The notes under the pieces are model-generated. The model was not told where the DNA came from and searched no databases. It saw nothing but the letters and a program-made list of their open reading frames with translations. A DNA stretch of 64,000 nt from Rudaea sp. 3F27F6 (GTDB taxonomy: Bacteria > Pseudomonadota > Gammaproteobacteria > Xanthomonadales > Rhodanobacteraceae): positions 744,001-808,000 of the forward strand of contig NZ_SCNG01000001.1 in the NCBI RefSeq assembly GCF_005503555.1. Direction: 5' to 3'. Positions 43,807-54,266 of this stretch are shown here, in pieces (position 1 is the first letter of the stretch; each line of letters opens with the position of its first letter). Position numbers and translations under genes: made by a program.

Positions 43807-46074
43807 ATGTCTTCGCACCGCACCGCCCGCGCTCCGAGCGCGCCGCGTCGATACACCCTGAGTTTCGCCATTGCCTGCGCTCTCGCCGGCAGTGCCGTTC
43901 ACGCCGCCGACGCGGCTCCGGCCGACGATGCCGAGGCGCCCAAGCAGCTTGCCGACATCACGGTCACCGCCGAGAAACGCAGCGAGAACATCCAGAAGGT
44001 TCCGATTTCGGTCACCGCGATCGACACGGAAAAACTCGACATCCTCAAGTCCGGCGCCGACGACGTGCGTTTCCTCTCCGCGCGCGTGCCGAGCCTGCTG
44101 GTCGAATCTTCGTTCGGGCGCACGTTCCCGCGCTTCTACATCCGCGGCCTCGGCAACACCGACTTCGATCTCAACGCTTCGCAACCGGTGTCGCTGGTCT
44201 ACGACGACGTCGTGCTCGAAAACCCGATTCTCAAAGGTTTCCCGATCTTCGACATCGACCAGGTCGAAGTGCTGCGCGGTCCGCAGGGCACCCTGTTCGG
44301 CCGCAACACGCCGGCCGGCGTGGTCAAGCTGCAGTCCAAGCGCCCGACCCAGGATGCCGACGGCTATGTCGACGTGAGCTACGGCCGCTACGGCACGACC
44401 AACGTCGAAGCCGCGTTCGGCGCCGGCATCAATCCCGACTGGGCGTTCCGCGTCTCGTTCCTCGACCAGCACCGCGACGACTGGGTGAAGAACACCGCGC
44501 CCGGCAAGAGCAACGAACTCGGCGGCTACAACACGCAGGCGCTGCGCCTGCAGCTCGAATACAAGCCGTCGGACACCTTCGACGCCTTGCTCAACGTGCA
44601 CGGCATGAACATCAACGGCTCGGCGATCCTGTTCCGCGCCAACATCATCCAGCCGGGCACCAACGACTTCGTACCCGGCTTCCAGCGCGACCAAATTTCG
44701 ATCGACGGCAAGAATTTCCAGAACGTCACCTCGAGCGGCGTGAACCTGCACCTGACCTGGGACTTCGAGAACATGGAACTCGCCTCGATCACCAGCTTCG
44801 ACAAGGTCAAGACGCTGAGTCACGGCGACATCGACGGCGGCTACGGCGCCGTGTTCGCGCCGCCGTCCGGCCCCGGCGTCATTCCGTTCCCGTCCGAATC
44901 CGCCGACGGCCTGCCGTTCCATCGCCAGATCACCCAGGAAGTGCGCCTGTCGTCGAAAAATTCGTCGCCGCTCGACTGGATCGTCGGCGCCTACTACTTC
45001 AACGAAAACATCAGCGTCGACAGCTTCGACTACGCCACGCTCGCCGGCGGCGTCGAGGACGGCTACGCGCAGCAGAAGCAGAAGGACACGAGCGCCGCCG
45101 TGTTCGGGTCGATCGGCTATCAGATCAACGACGCGTTCAAGATCAAGGGCGGCCTGCGCTATTCGCACGACGACAAGAACTGGACGGCGACGCGCTATCT
45201 GTCGCCGATCGGCGCCGGCCCGATCGGTCCGCTGTACGAAAACCCGACCTACTCGCGCACGACCGGCGACCTCTCGGCCACCTACAGCCTGAGCAAGGAC
45301 ACGACCCTGTATGCACGCGCCGCGACGGGCTATCGCGCGCCGAGCATCCAGGGCCGTCTGCTGTTCGGCGACACGCCGTCGGTGGCCAAGGCCGAGACGA
45401 TCACGTCGGGCGAATTCGGCATCAAGTCCGACCTGTTCGATCATCGCGCGACGATCAGCGCCGACGTCTACACCTACGAAATCAAGAATCAGCAGCTCAC
45501 CGCGGTCGGCGGCACGACCAACTTCGCACGCCTGGTCAACGCCAAGAAGACCGAGGGCCGCGGCTTCGAGTTCGACGGCCGCGCCTACGTCACCGACAAC
45601 CTGATGGTCACCGCGGGCGGCAGCTACAACTACACCAAGATCAAGGACCCGAATCTTTACATCACGCCGTGCGCCGCATGCACGGTGCTCAGCCCCGAGA
45701 TCGTCCAGGGCGGCGTGACGCTTGCCGCGATCAACGGCAACCCGCTGCCGCAGGCGCCGAAGTGGATCGCCAACGTGACCGCGCGCTATTCGATCCCGTT
45801 CAAGGAAGGCGAACTGTTCGCCTATACCGACTGGGCGTATCGCAGCAAGGTGTCGTACTTCCTGTACAAGTCGGTCGAATTCACCGGCAAGGCCTGGGTC
45901 GAAGGCGGCCTGCGCGCCGGCTACGCCTGGGACAACGGCAAGCGCGAAGTCGCCCTGTTCGGCCGCAACATCCTCGACAAGAAGGCGATCACCGGCGGCA
46001 TCGACTTCAACAACCTGACCGGGTACGTCAACGAGCCGCGCATCTGGGGCGTGCAGTTCCGCGGCGAGCTTTGA
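43807..46074 (+). CDS. TonB-dependent receptor without STN domain
   Basis: The protein has 755 residues. The signal peptide ends near HAADA (about residue 35). The TonB box region LADITVTAEKRSENIQKVP leads into the plug (YIRGLGNTDFDLNAS) and a beta-barrel with the conserved LFGRNTPAGVV. It ends WGVQFRGEL, not in the usual aromatic residue. No sigma or fecR gene is adjacent, so it is probably not a signalling receptor. The ligand is unknown; the layout is like receptors for plant-derived or catabolic substrates. GGAG lies just upstream. A 250-base gap before it contains the ppk2 hairpin and a GCTCCGG-CCGGAGC hairpin. Confidence 0.9.
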   Translation: MSSHRTARAPSAPRRYTLSFAIACALAGSAVHAADAAPADDAEAPKQLADITVTAEKRSENIQKVPISVTAIDTEKLDILKSGADDVRFLSARVPSLLVESSFGRTFPRFYIRGLGNTDFDLNASQPVSLVYDDVVLENPILKGFPIFDIDQVEVLRGPQGTLFGRNTPAGVVKLQSKRPTQDADGYVDVSYGRYGTTNVEAAFGAGINPDWAFRVSFLDQHRDDWVKNTAPGKSNELGGYNTQALRLQLEYKPSDTFDALLNVHGMNINGSAILFRANIIQPGTNDFVPGFQRDQISIDGKNFQNVTSSGVNLHLTWDFENMELASITSFDKVKTLSHGDIDGGYGAVFAPPSGPGVIPFPSESADGLPFHRQITQEVRLSSKNSSPLDWIVGAYYFNENISVDSFDYATLAGGVEDGYAQQKQKDTSAAVFGSIGYQINDAFKIKGGLRYSHDDKNWTATRYLSPIGAGPIGPLYENPTYSRTTGDLSATYSLSKDTTLYARAATGYRAPSIQGRLLFGDTPSVAKAETITSGEFGIKSDLFDHRATISADVYTYEIKNQQLTAVGGTTNFARLVNAKKTEGRGFEFDGRAYVTDNLMVTAGGSYNYTKIKDPNLYITPCAACTVLSPEIVQGGVTLAAINGNPLPQAPKWIANVTARYSIPFKEGELFAYTDWAYRSKVSYFLYKSVEFTGKAWVEGGLRAGYAWDNGKREVALFGRNILDKKAITGGIDFNNLTGYVNEPRIWGVQFRGEL

Positions 46075-46129
46075 TCCACCGCGCGCGGCACCGTGCGATC
46101 ATGCGGCCGACGACGATTCGGCGGCCGCC

Positions 46130-46684
46130 ATGACCCTCCACGATCTCTCGATCCGACCACGCATCGACCTGCTCGAAGACATCTTCGGCGCCTGGCGCGA
46201 GCGCATCGGCGCCGACTACGAGGGTTACCGCAACCACGTCTACCGCATGGTGCATTGCTGCGGCGCGCTGCACGACTGCAGCGCGGAGGATCGCGACAAG
46301 ATCGCCATCGCCGGCGCGTTCCACGACATCGGCATTTGGTCCGACCACACGGTCGATTATCTGCCGCCGTCGGTCGCTCAGGCGCGCGCCTATCTCGCGG
46401 GCGGGCCGCGTGAGGCGTGGAGCGCCGAGATCGAGCGCATGATCGACTTGCACCACAAGCTGCGCCGCGTGCGCGACGACGCGTCGCCGCTGGTCGAAGC
46501 ATTCCGCAAGGCCGATCTCGTCGACTTCTCGCTCGGTGTCGTGCGCTTCGGTTTGCCCGGAAGTTACATCGGCGAGCTCAAGGCCGCGTTTCCGAATGCC
46601 GGCTTCCACAAGCGCCTCGTCCAGCTCGCCGGCGGCTGGTTTCGCCAGCATCCGCTCAGCGCGCCGCCGTTCCTCAAGTGGTAG
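46130..46684 (+). CDS. HD-domain phosphohydrolase-like protein
   Basis: The protein has 184 residues. The HD motif is His65-Asp66 in GAFHDIGIW, with His36 and His42 in NHVYRMVH upstream. An Asp in RKADLVDF completes the usual pattern. HD-superfamily members are metal-dependent phosphohydrolases, often of nucleotides. The substrate is unknown. It starts 55 bases after the TonB receptor and converges on the MHYT gene. Confidence 0.8.
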   Translation: MTLHDLSIRPRIDLLEDIFGAWRERIGADYEGYRNHVYRMVHCCGALHDCSAEDRDKIAIAGAFHDIGIWSDHTVDYLPPSVAQARAYLAGGPREAWSAEIERMIDLHHKLRRVRDDASPLVEAFRKADLVDFSLGVVRFGLPGSYIGELKAAFPNAGFHKRLVQLAGGWFRQHPLSAPPFLKW

Positions 46685-46716
46685 CGCGGCAGCCGGCGCA
46701 ATGTCGGCTGCCGCGC
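46684..46716. terminator. Bidirectional hairpin between HD and MHYT genes
   Basis: GCGCGGCAGCCG, a nine-base loop, CGGCTGCCGCGC: a perfect 12-base stem that begins at the last base of the HD stop codon. It lies between the convergent ends at 46684 and 46733. There is no long T-tract, so it may rely on the stem alone. Confidence 0.65.
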
Positions 46717-46732
46717 CTTACCTCTATGCGAA

Positions 46733-47476
46733 CTAGATCTGGATTTCGGTGCGTTGCTGCTGGCGCACCGTCGTCACGATCAGGGTGCCGAACAGCAGCA
46801 CCGAGGCAACGATGAAGATCGTGATGCCGAGACTTTCGCCGTGCAGACCCTGCGCGACTTCGTTGGCGCCTTGCGCGAGCGGAACGAAGCCCGCTGCGGC
46901 CATGGCCGTGTAATGCATGCCGCAGACCGCGACGCCCATGACCAGCGCGGCGCCGAGCAACTGCATCCAGCCGCGCATATTGAACGCGAGCCAGAGCGCC
47001 GCGATCGAGGCGACGATCGCGATCAGGATCGACACGCCGACGATGATCGGGTCGTAGACGATCTGCGCGGGCATCAGCATCGCCGCCATGCCGGTGTAGT
47101 GCATGCCGGCCACGCCGAGCCCCATGAGCACGCCGGCAAGTGTGAGCTTCACCCAGGAGAACGTGCCGCTGCTCGCGACGGCGAGGCCGAGGGTGCACGC
47201 GGCAATGCCGATCAGCGCCGAGAGGACGGTCAGCGGCAAATCGTAGGTCACCGCAATGTTCATCTGGCACGCGAGCATCGCGATAAAATGCATCGCCCAG
47301 ATGCCGCCTCCGCCGACCGCCGCGCCCGATCCGAGCAGGGCGCGCCAGCGTTCGCCCGCGGTCTTCGCGGCCGGAATGCCGATCGCGAGCTGCAGCGCGG
47401 TGTACGAACCGAGCACCGACACCACATAGGACAGGATGACGAGAAACGTATTGTGATGACAGTGCACGGCTTCCAT
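46733..47476 (-). CDS. Stand-alone MHYT-domain membrane sensor
   Basis: The protein has 247 residues, with seven predicted membrane spans. Three MHYT-type repeats are visible: WAMHFIAM, GMHYTGM and GMHYTAM. The domain is proposed to bind a metal and sense oxygen, CO or NO. It is usually fused to GGDEF/EAL or histidine kinase domains, but here it has no output domain, and the C-terminus is only a short cytoplasmic tail. It starts at ATG 47476. Confidence 0.9.
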   Translation of the reverse strand: MEAVHCHHNTFLVILSYVVSVLGSYTALQLAIGIPAAKTAGERWRALLGSGAAVGGGGIWAMHFIAMLACQMNIAVTYDLPLTVLSALIGIAACTLGLAVASSGTFSWVKLTLAGVLMGLGVAGMHYTGMAAMLMPAQIVYDPIIVGVSILIAIVASIAALWLAFNMRGWMQLLGAALVMGVAVCGMHYTAMAAAGFVPLAQGANEVAQGLHGESLGITIFIVASVLLFGTLIVTTVRQQQRTEIQI

Positions 47477-47613
47477 GATCTAGCCCCTAAGAAGGCCCGC
47501 ACGACCCGGTCCCGGAGCCGGCAGTCCGCGCCGGATCCGCAGCGGACCCGGACTCGACAACGCCGAATCGAACATCGCCATGCCCGATTCGCGGCGAGCC
47601 GTCCCTGACTCGC

Positions 47614-47640
47614 GAAAGCCCTGCCCTACGCAGGGCTTTC
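47614..47640 (-). terminator. Intrinsic terminator after the ACT-V4R gene
   Basis: GAAAGCCCTG, seven-base loop, CAGGGCTTTC: a perfect ten-base stem, 16 bases after the stop at 47656. On the transcribed strand it ends in TTTCGCG. The A/T ends of the stem form the short U-tract. Confidence 0.75.
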
Positions 47641-47655
47641 TTAAAATACGAAGAT

Positions 47656-48522
47656 TCAATCGGTGAAGGTAAATACGCAGTAACTCGCGCCCGAATTGCG
47701 GCAATGCGCTTCTTCGATGTTCGCCGGTTTGTCGGTACGCGAAGTATTGATGAGTCCTTCGAAGAATCCGCGGAAGAAATGACAGGTGCGTCCGTGCTGG
47801 CCGTTACCGCAGAACGGACTCGCCTTGATGCGCAGCCCCTCGTCTTCGACGTCGGCCGGCAGCAATTGGCGCACGGCGGGCAGAGCGATGTGGCGCACGG
47901 CATCGTGCAGACCGAGGCGCGCGCCGAGGGAGAAATCGCGCTTGTATACCCAGGCGCCGACGCGGTTGCCGACATAGCGCAGAATCGCGTCGTGCTCTTC
48001 GGGCGGCACTTCCTGCTCGAGCAGCGCGAGGCGCGGCAGAATCTGCGGATAGTCGGCGGCGAGCTTCGGCAGCAAAATTTCCAGGCGCGAGCGATCGTAG
48101 GTCGGCCGCGGCGCCGAAGCGGCCACGCGATGGCCGAACTCGGCCGTGCGCCCGTTGAGCAGCATGTCCGGCGGTGCCGAAGCGGAATGATAGGCGTGTG
48201 ACGCATAGCCCGGCGGCGTGGCGCGCGGTGCCGGACCCGGCGCCTTCGGCGGCGCCGGCGCGGACACCTCGTGCATCATCGATTCGTAAGTGCGCACGCG
48301 GCGATGCGTGGCGAGGCGATCCTCGAGTTCGAGCGCGCCGCCCTCGGGGCCGCGCACCGCGAAATTCAGCGAGATGCCCTCGTTGCTCTCGGCCATGCGC
48401 TGACGCACCATGCTGAAGCCGCACGCCATGACGGCCTGACCGAGCTCGAACAGCAAGCCTTCCTTCTGGTCCGCGACGACGCGAATCTGCAATTCCACGT
48501 AACGCGAATATGGCTCGACCAA
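47656..48522 (-). CDS. ACT-like plus V4R-domain protein, function unknown
   Basis: The protein has 288 residues if it starts at TTG 48522, which follows GGGGAGGGA at good spacing. An in-frame ATG at 48603 would add 27 residues of poor quality and lacks a good site. The N-terminal part (about 8-85, ELQIRVVADQKEGLLFELGQA) looks like an ACT regulatory domain. A proline/alanine linker follows. The C-terminal part has KASPFCGNGQHGRTCHFFRG and ends in CRNSGASYCVF, the cysteine-rich pattern of V4R (4-vinyl reductase) domains that bind small ligands. Such a pairing suggests a ligand sensor. Confidence 0.65.
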   Translation of the reverse strand: MVEPYSRYVELQIRVVADQKEGLLFELGQAVMACGFSMVRQRMAESNEGISLNFAVRGPEGGALELEDRLATHRRVRTYESMMHEVSAPAPPKAPGPAPRATPPGYASHAYHSASAPPDMLLNGRTAEFGHRVAASAPRPTYDRSRLEILLPKLAADYPQILPRLALLEQEVPPEEHDAILRYVGNRVGAWVYKRDFSLGARLGLHDAVRHIALPAVRQLLPADVEDEGLRIKASPFCGNGQHGRTCHFFRGFFEGLINTSRTDKPANIEEAHCRNSGASYCVFTFTD

Positions 48523-48726
48523 GCGAATCCCTCCCCTCACCTTGCTGCAGCGCGAACGACACCGCGCCGACGCAAAATCCGCGCCAGCCGTGTTCGCAAA
48601 CATCCTACGAGCGTGAGTTGTAACAATTTTTCTGCGGGCAGAATGAGAATTGCCGCATGTTCCGCAGCGATTCTTAAAATATCGAAATGATTTTTCGAAA
48701 TTGTGCGCAGCGGTTCGCAGTCCGCT

Positions 48727-49035
48727 TCATTGGCTGTCGATAAAGAACTCGTCGCGCGACGAATTGCCTGGCGAATTCGCCAGACAATCCGCGACGGAAT
48801 CGTCGAGGTCGATGCGGCGCAACTCGTCGACGCGAGCCTGCGGCGGCCCGTGCTCAAGCCAGCGCTCGAGCTTGCGCAATGCGTCTGCCTCACCGCAGGC
48901 CAACACTTCGACGCGGCCGTCGGCGAGGTTGCGTGCGTAGCCGCGCAAACCGAGCGCCTGTGCCTCGGTGCGCGTCGACGCGCGAAAGAACACGCCCTGC
49001 ACTCTGCCGCCGACGAAGAACTTCGCGCACGGCAT
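48727..49035 (-). CDS. acyP: Acylphosphatase
   Basis: The protein has 102 residues. The catalytic residues Arg18 (GRVQGVFFR) and Asn36 (YARNLADGRVEV) are present. It hydrolyses acyl phosphates. The C-terminus (SPGNSSRDEFFIDSQ) is longer than the family's usual 90-92. It starts 11 bases after the TlpA-like gene ends. Confidence 0.93.
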   Translation of the reverse strand: MPCAKFFVGGRVQGVFFRASTRTEAQALGLRGYARNLADGRVEVLACGEADALRKLERWLEHGPPQARVDELRRIDLDDSVADCLANSPGNSSRDEFFIDSQ

Positions 49036-49046
49036 CGGCGCGAACC

Positions 49047-49514
49047 TCAGGGCTTGATGATCGCGTCGAGATCCTTCATCTGGATCGGCCCGAGAAACGC
49101 CTTGGCAACGGCGCCGTCGGGGGCGATTAGATAAGTGTTCGGCAGGCCTTTGGGCGTATCGAAATCCTTCGGCGGATCGATCACGTCGACCTGGGCGACC
49201 GGATAGCTCAGCGGATGCGCCTTGAGGAATTTCTCGATGTCGGCCTTGTCGCTGTCTTCGTAGGCGAGGCCGATCGCAGCGACCTTGTCTTTGTGTTTGT
49301 CGACATACGCGGAGATGTCCGGCAGTTCCTTAATGCACGGCGAGCACCAGGTGGCCCAGAAGTTCACGATGACCCATTTGCCCTTCTGCGCGGCAAGGTC
49401 GAAGCTCTTGCCGTCGAGCGTCGTGACCTTGAGCGCGGGTTTCGCTGCGGTCGCGGCGACAGCGCTGCCGGCGGTCAGAAGAGTGGCGCAGAGCGCGACG
49501 AGAATACGTTGCAT
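49047..49514 (-). CDS. TlpA/ResA-like periplasmic thioredoxin
   Basis: The protein has 155 residues. The signal peptide MQRILVALCATLLTAGSAVA ends at about residue 20. The redox motif WCSPC places cysteines at 57 and 60 in NFWATWCSPCIKELP, and a cis-proline region follows (LPNTYLI). Such proteins reduce or shuttle disulphides in the periplasm, often for cytochrome c maturation. No ccm or dsb genes are near. It lies between the YihY-type gene and acyP, so the three are probably one operon. Confidence 0.92.
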   Translation of the reverse strand: MQRILVALCATLLTAGSAVAATAAKPALKVTTLDGKSFDLAAQKGKWVIVNFWATWCSPCIKELPDISAYVDKHKDKVAAIGLAYEDSDKADIEKFLKAHPLSYPVAQVDVIDPPKDFDTPKGLPNTYLIAPDGAVAKAFLGPIQMKDLDAIIKP

Positions 49515-49541
49515 GTTTCGTCCTTCGGAATCGTCAATAAC

Positions 49542-50801
49542 TCAGGGATTCGACCGCGCGAGCGGCGGAAAGATTTCAGCGAGCGGCATTTCGAGGTTCG
49601 CGCGCAGGCGGTCCGCAGCCGTGTCGAGCATGCGCGTCGCGACCTCGTCGGGCACTGCGTCGCCGACGGCAGGCAACGGCTCGTGCAGCGGAATGCGGTA
49701 ACCGGTCGCCGCGTACAGATCGTAGAGGCTCATCGAAGCCAGGTCGCGCGCAAGCACGAAATCGCCGCGCTCACTGCGCCGGATCAGCCCGGCGCGACTC
49801 AGATCGCCGAGATATTGCTGGGTCAGCGCATCGCTGAGGAACGGTTCGCGCCGGCGCAGTTCATCCGCGGTCAGTCCTTCGCCCGTGCGCTGTGCCGCGG
49901 CGAAATGCGCAAGCACGCGCACGAGGCCGCGGAATTCGTCGCCCGCCGCGAGCTTCGGCGCGTCGGGACGGTAGTCGAACGCGGCCAGGGTCGCCGCTAT
50001 CGACGCGCCGACCAGCACGATGATCCACGACAGATAAATCCAGACGATGAACATCGGCAGGATGGCCAGCGCGCCGTAAACGTCCTTGTAGCTCTTGCCG
50101 ACGTAAAGCGCGAACCCGCGCTTCGCCGCTTCCGATGCGACCGCCGCGATCAGCGCGCCGATCACCGCATGGCGCACGCGCACGCGGCAGTTCGGCACCA
50201 GCACATAGATCGCGGTCAACATAAACCACGAAATCAGGAAGGGCAGCAGGCCGAGCAGGCGTGCCTTGATCTGGAACGACTCGCCGGCCTCGGCGAGCAT
50301 CGGCAGCGCGAACACGTACGACGAGATCGCGAGCGCACCGACCATCAGGATCGGCCCCGCGGTGAGCACGGCCCAGTACATCAGCAGACGCGAGGTCAAC
50401 GCGCGCCCGGTCGGCACGCGCCAGATGCGGTTGAATGCGTCTTCGATGCTCATCATCAACGACACCGCACTGAACAGCAGCACGAGGATGCCGACCGCCG
50501 TCGCCTTGCCTGCGTTCGCGGTGAACTGGGTGAAGTATTCCCTAATCGTGTCGCCGGCCGACGGCACGAAGTTGTCGAACATGTACTGAACGATCTTGTC
50601 CTGGTATTCGGCGAATGCCGGAAACGCGCTGAGAATGCCGAGCACCGCGGTGATCAGCGGCACCAGCGCGAACAGCGTGGTGTACGCGAGCGCACCGGCA
50701 GCCTGTGGACAGCGGTCTTCGAGGAAGCGCTGTAGCATGAAGCGGCCGAAGCTCGATGCGCGCGCGCGATCGAGAGGAACGCGTGAAAGAATCGCACTCA
50801 T
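49542..50801 (-). CDS. YihY/virulence factor BrkB-family inner-membrane protein
   Basis: The protein has 419 residues. About six membrane spans lie in residues 35-275, with the family features CPQAAGALAYTTLFALVPL, FSAVSLMMSIEDAFNRIW and AILPMFIVWIYLSWIIVLVGA. A soluble C-terminal region (about 285-419) contains a winged-helix-like part (LRRREPFLSDALTQQYLGDLSRAGLIRR). Older annotations as ribonuclease BN are not supported for this family. It is divergent from the WrbA-like gene. Confidence 0.9.
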   Translation of the reverse strand: MSAILSRVPLDRARASSFGRFMLQRFLEDRCPQAAGALAYTTLFALVPLITAVLGILSAFPAFAEYQDKIVQYMFDNFVPSAGDTIREYFTQFTANAGKATAVGILVLLFSAVSLMMSIEDAFNRIWRVPTGRALTSRLLMYWAVLTAGPILMVGALAISSYVFALPMLAEAGESFQIKARLLGLLPFLISWFMLTAIYVLVPNCRVRVRHAVIGALIAAVASEAAKRGFALYVGKSYKDVYGALAILPMFIVWIYLSWIIVLVGASIAATLAAFDYRPDAPKLAAGDEFRGLVRVLAHFAAAQRTGEGLTADELRRREPFLSDALTQQYLGDLSRAGLIRRSERGDFVLARDLASMSLYDLYAATGYRIPLHEPLPAVGDAVPDEVATRMLDTAADRLRANLEMPLAEIFPPLARSNP

Positions 50802-50811
50802 GGCAAACTAG

Positions 50812-51803
<992 letters not shown>

Positions 51804-51950
51804 GACTGCGAATCCCCGCGCCCGATTTCCGTCGCGTTTGAAACGAAAATCGGAGCCGCCGCGAACGAATCTCCTTCGCGCCGCGCGCGCGAAATTCGTC
51901 CCTGCGAAAAGAGACTTTGCACCGGCCGCACAACGCGTGAGGAGACCGCC

Positions 51951-53561
51951 ATGTCTTTCGTCCAAACCGCTCCGTCGCTCGGCAACCAATACCGCGACGA
52001 CGCCGTATTGCGTTCGTATCTGCGCCGCGCCGTCCCCGCAAACACGCTCGCCGCGATCGAGCCCGATCTCGATGCGCTCGGCCAATACGCGGCCGAGGCC
52101 TGGGCCGACGCGCGCGCGCGCGCGGACGAGGAGCCCGCGCTGACCCATTGGGACGTTTGGGGCAACCGCATCGACCGCGTTGACCTCACCCGCGCCTGGC
52201 GTGCCGCCGCGCCGCTCGCCGCGCAGTACGGCCTCGTCGCCGCGGGACACGAGGCTGCACATGGCGCCGCGGCACGCGTGCATCAATTTGCACTTTTATA
52301 CTTGTACCATTGCCCGAGCGAATTTTTCTCCTGTCCGCTCGCGATGAGCGACGGCGCCGCGACGGCGATCAAGGCTTCGAACAACGCCGAACTCGCCGCA
52401 CACGCCCTGCCGCACTTGCTGAGCCGCGATCCCGCGCAGCACTGGATCAGCGGCCAATGGATGACCGAAAACCCCGGCGGCTCCGACGTGTCGATGAGCG
52501 AGACCGTCGCGCGCCTTGTCGACGGCCAATGGCGCCTCTACGGACGCAAGTGGTTCACCTCGGCGATCAATGCACAGATGAGTCTGGCCCTCGCGCGTCC
52601 CGAAGGCGCACCGGCCGGCGCCGACGGCCTCGCCCTGTTCTACGTCGAACCGCGCGATGCGCAGGGCCGTTGGCAAAACGTTCGCCTCGACCGGCTCAAA
52701 CACAAACTCGGCACGCGCGAACTGCCGACCGCGGAAATCCATCTCGACGGCGCGCCGGCACGGCTGGTCGGCGAGAGCAGCCACGGCGTGCGCGGCATCG
52801 CGCCGATGCTCAACGTGACCCGCACCTGGAACGCGATCTGCGCCACCGCCACCATGCGCCGCGCCCTCACGCTTGCCGAAGACTACGCCTTGCATCGGCA
52901 CGCATTCGGCAAAGCGCTCGCCGAACAGCCGTTGCACCGCGCGACGCTCGCCAACCTGCGCGCGCAGTTCGAGGCCGCGTTCCACCTCAGCTTCCACGTC
53001 GCCGAACTGCTCGGCCTCGCCCAGACCGGCGGCGCGAGTCCGGCGCAACAAAATCTGCTGCGCCTGCTGACGCCGCTCGCAAAACTATGGACCGGCAAGC
53101 TCGCCGTGGCGATCGCATCGGAATGCTGCGAATGCTTCGGCGGCGCCGGCTACCTCGAAGACACCGGCATGCCGCGCCTGCTTCGCGACGCCCAAGTGTT
53201 CTCGATCTGGGAAGGCACGACCAACGTACTCGCGCTCGACTTCCTGCGCGCACTGCGCAGCGCCGGCGGCGCGCAGACCTTGGTCGAAGCACAGGCGCTT
53301 TGGCACGCCGAAATTTCCTCGCCCGAGCTGGCTTCCGCAGCCGGCACGGCCGCTCACCGCGCCGCGCAAGCGGCCGCAAAACTGCAGGCCCTGGGCGGCG
53401 ATCGCGAAGCGCTTGAAGCACACGCTCGCGACCTCGCCCTCGCCTTCGCACAAAGCCTCGCACTGAGCCTGCAAACGCGGCACGCCGACTGGGCGCTGCG
53501 CACCGAACACGACTCCGCGCGTGCGGCGTCGGCGCAACGCTTCGCCGAGTTGCTTAGCTGA
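51951..53561 (+). CDS. Acyl-CoA dehydrogenase, AidB-like
   Basis: The protein has 536 residues. FAD-binding sequences [12 protein letters not shown] and [11 protein letters not shown] are present, and the C-terminal domain has [13 protein letters not shown] and [14 protein letters not shown], as in AidB and related enzymes. AidB-type proteins protect DNA and have weak dehydrogenase activity, so the true substrate is not certain. GAGGAG lies before the ATG. It appears to be a single gene between WrbA/DUF2069 and the sigma operon. Confidence 0.9.
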   Translation: MSFVQTAPSLGNQYRDDAVLRSYLRRAVPANTLAAIEPDLDALGQYAAEAWADARARADEEPALTHWDVWGNRIDRVDLTRAWRAAAPLAAQYGLVAAGHEAAHGAAARVHQFALLYLYHCPSEFFSCPLAMSDGAATAIKASNNAELAAHALPHLLSRDPAQHWISGQWMTENPGGSDVSMSETVARLVDGQWRLYGRKWFTSAINAQMSLALARPEGAPAGADGLALFYVEPRDAQGRWQNVRLDRLKHKLGTRELPTAEIHLDGAPARLVGESSHGVRGIAPMLNVTRTWNAICATATMRRALTLAEDYALHRHAFGKALAEQPLHRATLANLRAQFEAAFHLSFHVAELLGLAQTGGASPAQQNLLRLLTPLAKLWTGKLAVAIASECCECFGGAGYLEDTGMPRLLRDAQVFSIWEGTTNVLALDFLRALRSAGGAQTLVEAQALWHAEISSPELASAAGTAAHRAAQAAAKLQALGGDREALEAHARDLALAFAQSLALSLQTRHADWALRTEHDSARAASAQRFAELLS

Positions 53562-53690
53562 CTGCGTTCAACCGCAAACACGACAACCGCCACCGCGCGC
53601 TCATCCAATTGGAGAAAAATCGTCTTTCTTGTTACGGGTTTTTCTTTCCGGCTTGTCTAGGCAGTGACCGGGATTGCGCGGGGGGCGCAA

Positions 53691-54266
53691 ATGATCGACG
53701 ACAAAGTGCTCAAAGACTGGTTCTTCCGGGAGATATTTCCGCTGGAGGCGGTGCTGACTCGATACCTGCGCCGCAACTGGCGGGATCAGGCCGAGGTAGG
53801 CGATCTACGTCAGGAAATTTATGCGCGTGTCTACGCTGCGGCACGCGAACGGCTGCCGCTGCAAGCCAAGCCGTTTCTCTTGACCGCGGCGCGCAATCAT
53901 TTGATCAACAGTGCCAAGCGCGCGCAAGTTGTGTCGATCGACTATGTAACGGATTTGGAATCGTCGACTGTCGTAGCAGACGACGAGACGCCCGAACGGC
54001 AATTCGGCGTGCGCGAGGAACTGCGCCGCGTCCAGGCTGGCCTGGAGCGGCTGCCGCCGCGCTGCCGCCAAGTCGTCACCCTGCGCAAGATCGAGGGTCT
54101 GTCGACGCGCGAGGCCGCACAGAGGTTGCGCGTCAGCATCGACACGATCGAGCAGCAGATGGTGTACGGCATGCGTGCGCTGGTCGATTTCATGCTGGGC
54201 GGCACGGGCAAGATCCGGCGCAAAGCGCCGGCATCGCCGCACGACGCGAGGAAAGGTGAACCATGA
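53691..54266 (+). CDS. ECF (FecI-like) RNA polymerase sigma factor
   Basis: The protein has 191 residues. Region 2 has EVGDLRQEIYARVYAAAR and region 4 has LPPRCRQVVTLRKIEGLSTREAAQ with VSIDTIEQQM. The ATG at 53691 follows a GGGGGG stretch, and a GTG at 53664 is possible. Its stop overlaps the fecR start as ATGA. It heads a locus with fecR, a TonB receptor, two ABC transporters, a LuxR gene and an AAA-type gene. It presumably directs expression of the receptor and perhaps of the rest. Confidence 0.9.
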   Translation: MIDDKVLKDWFFREIFPLEAVLTRYLRRNWRDQAEVGDLRQEIYARVYAAARERLPLQAKPFLLTAARNHLINSAKRAQVVSIDYVTDLESSTVVADDETPERQFGVREELRRVQAGLERLPPRCRQVVTLRKIEGLSTREAAQRLRVSIDTIEQQMVYGMRALVDFMLGGTGKIRRKAPASPHDARKGEP

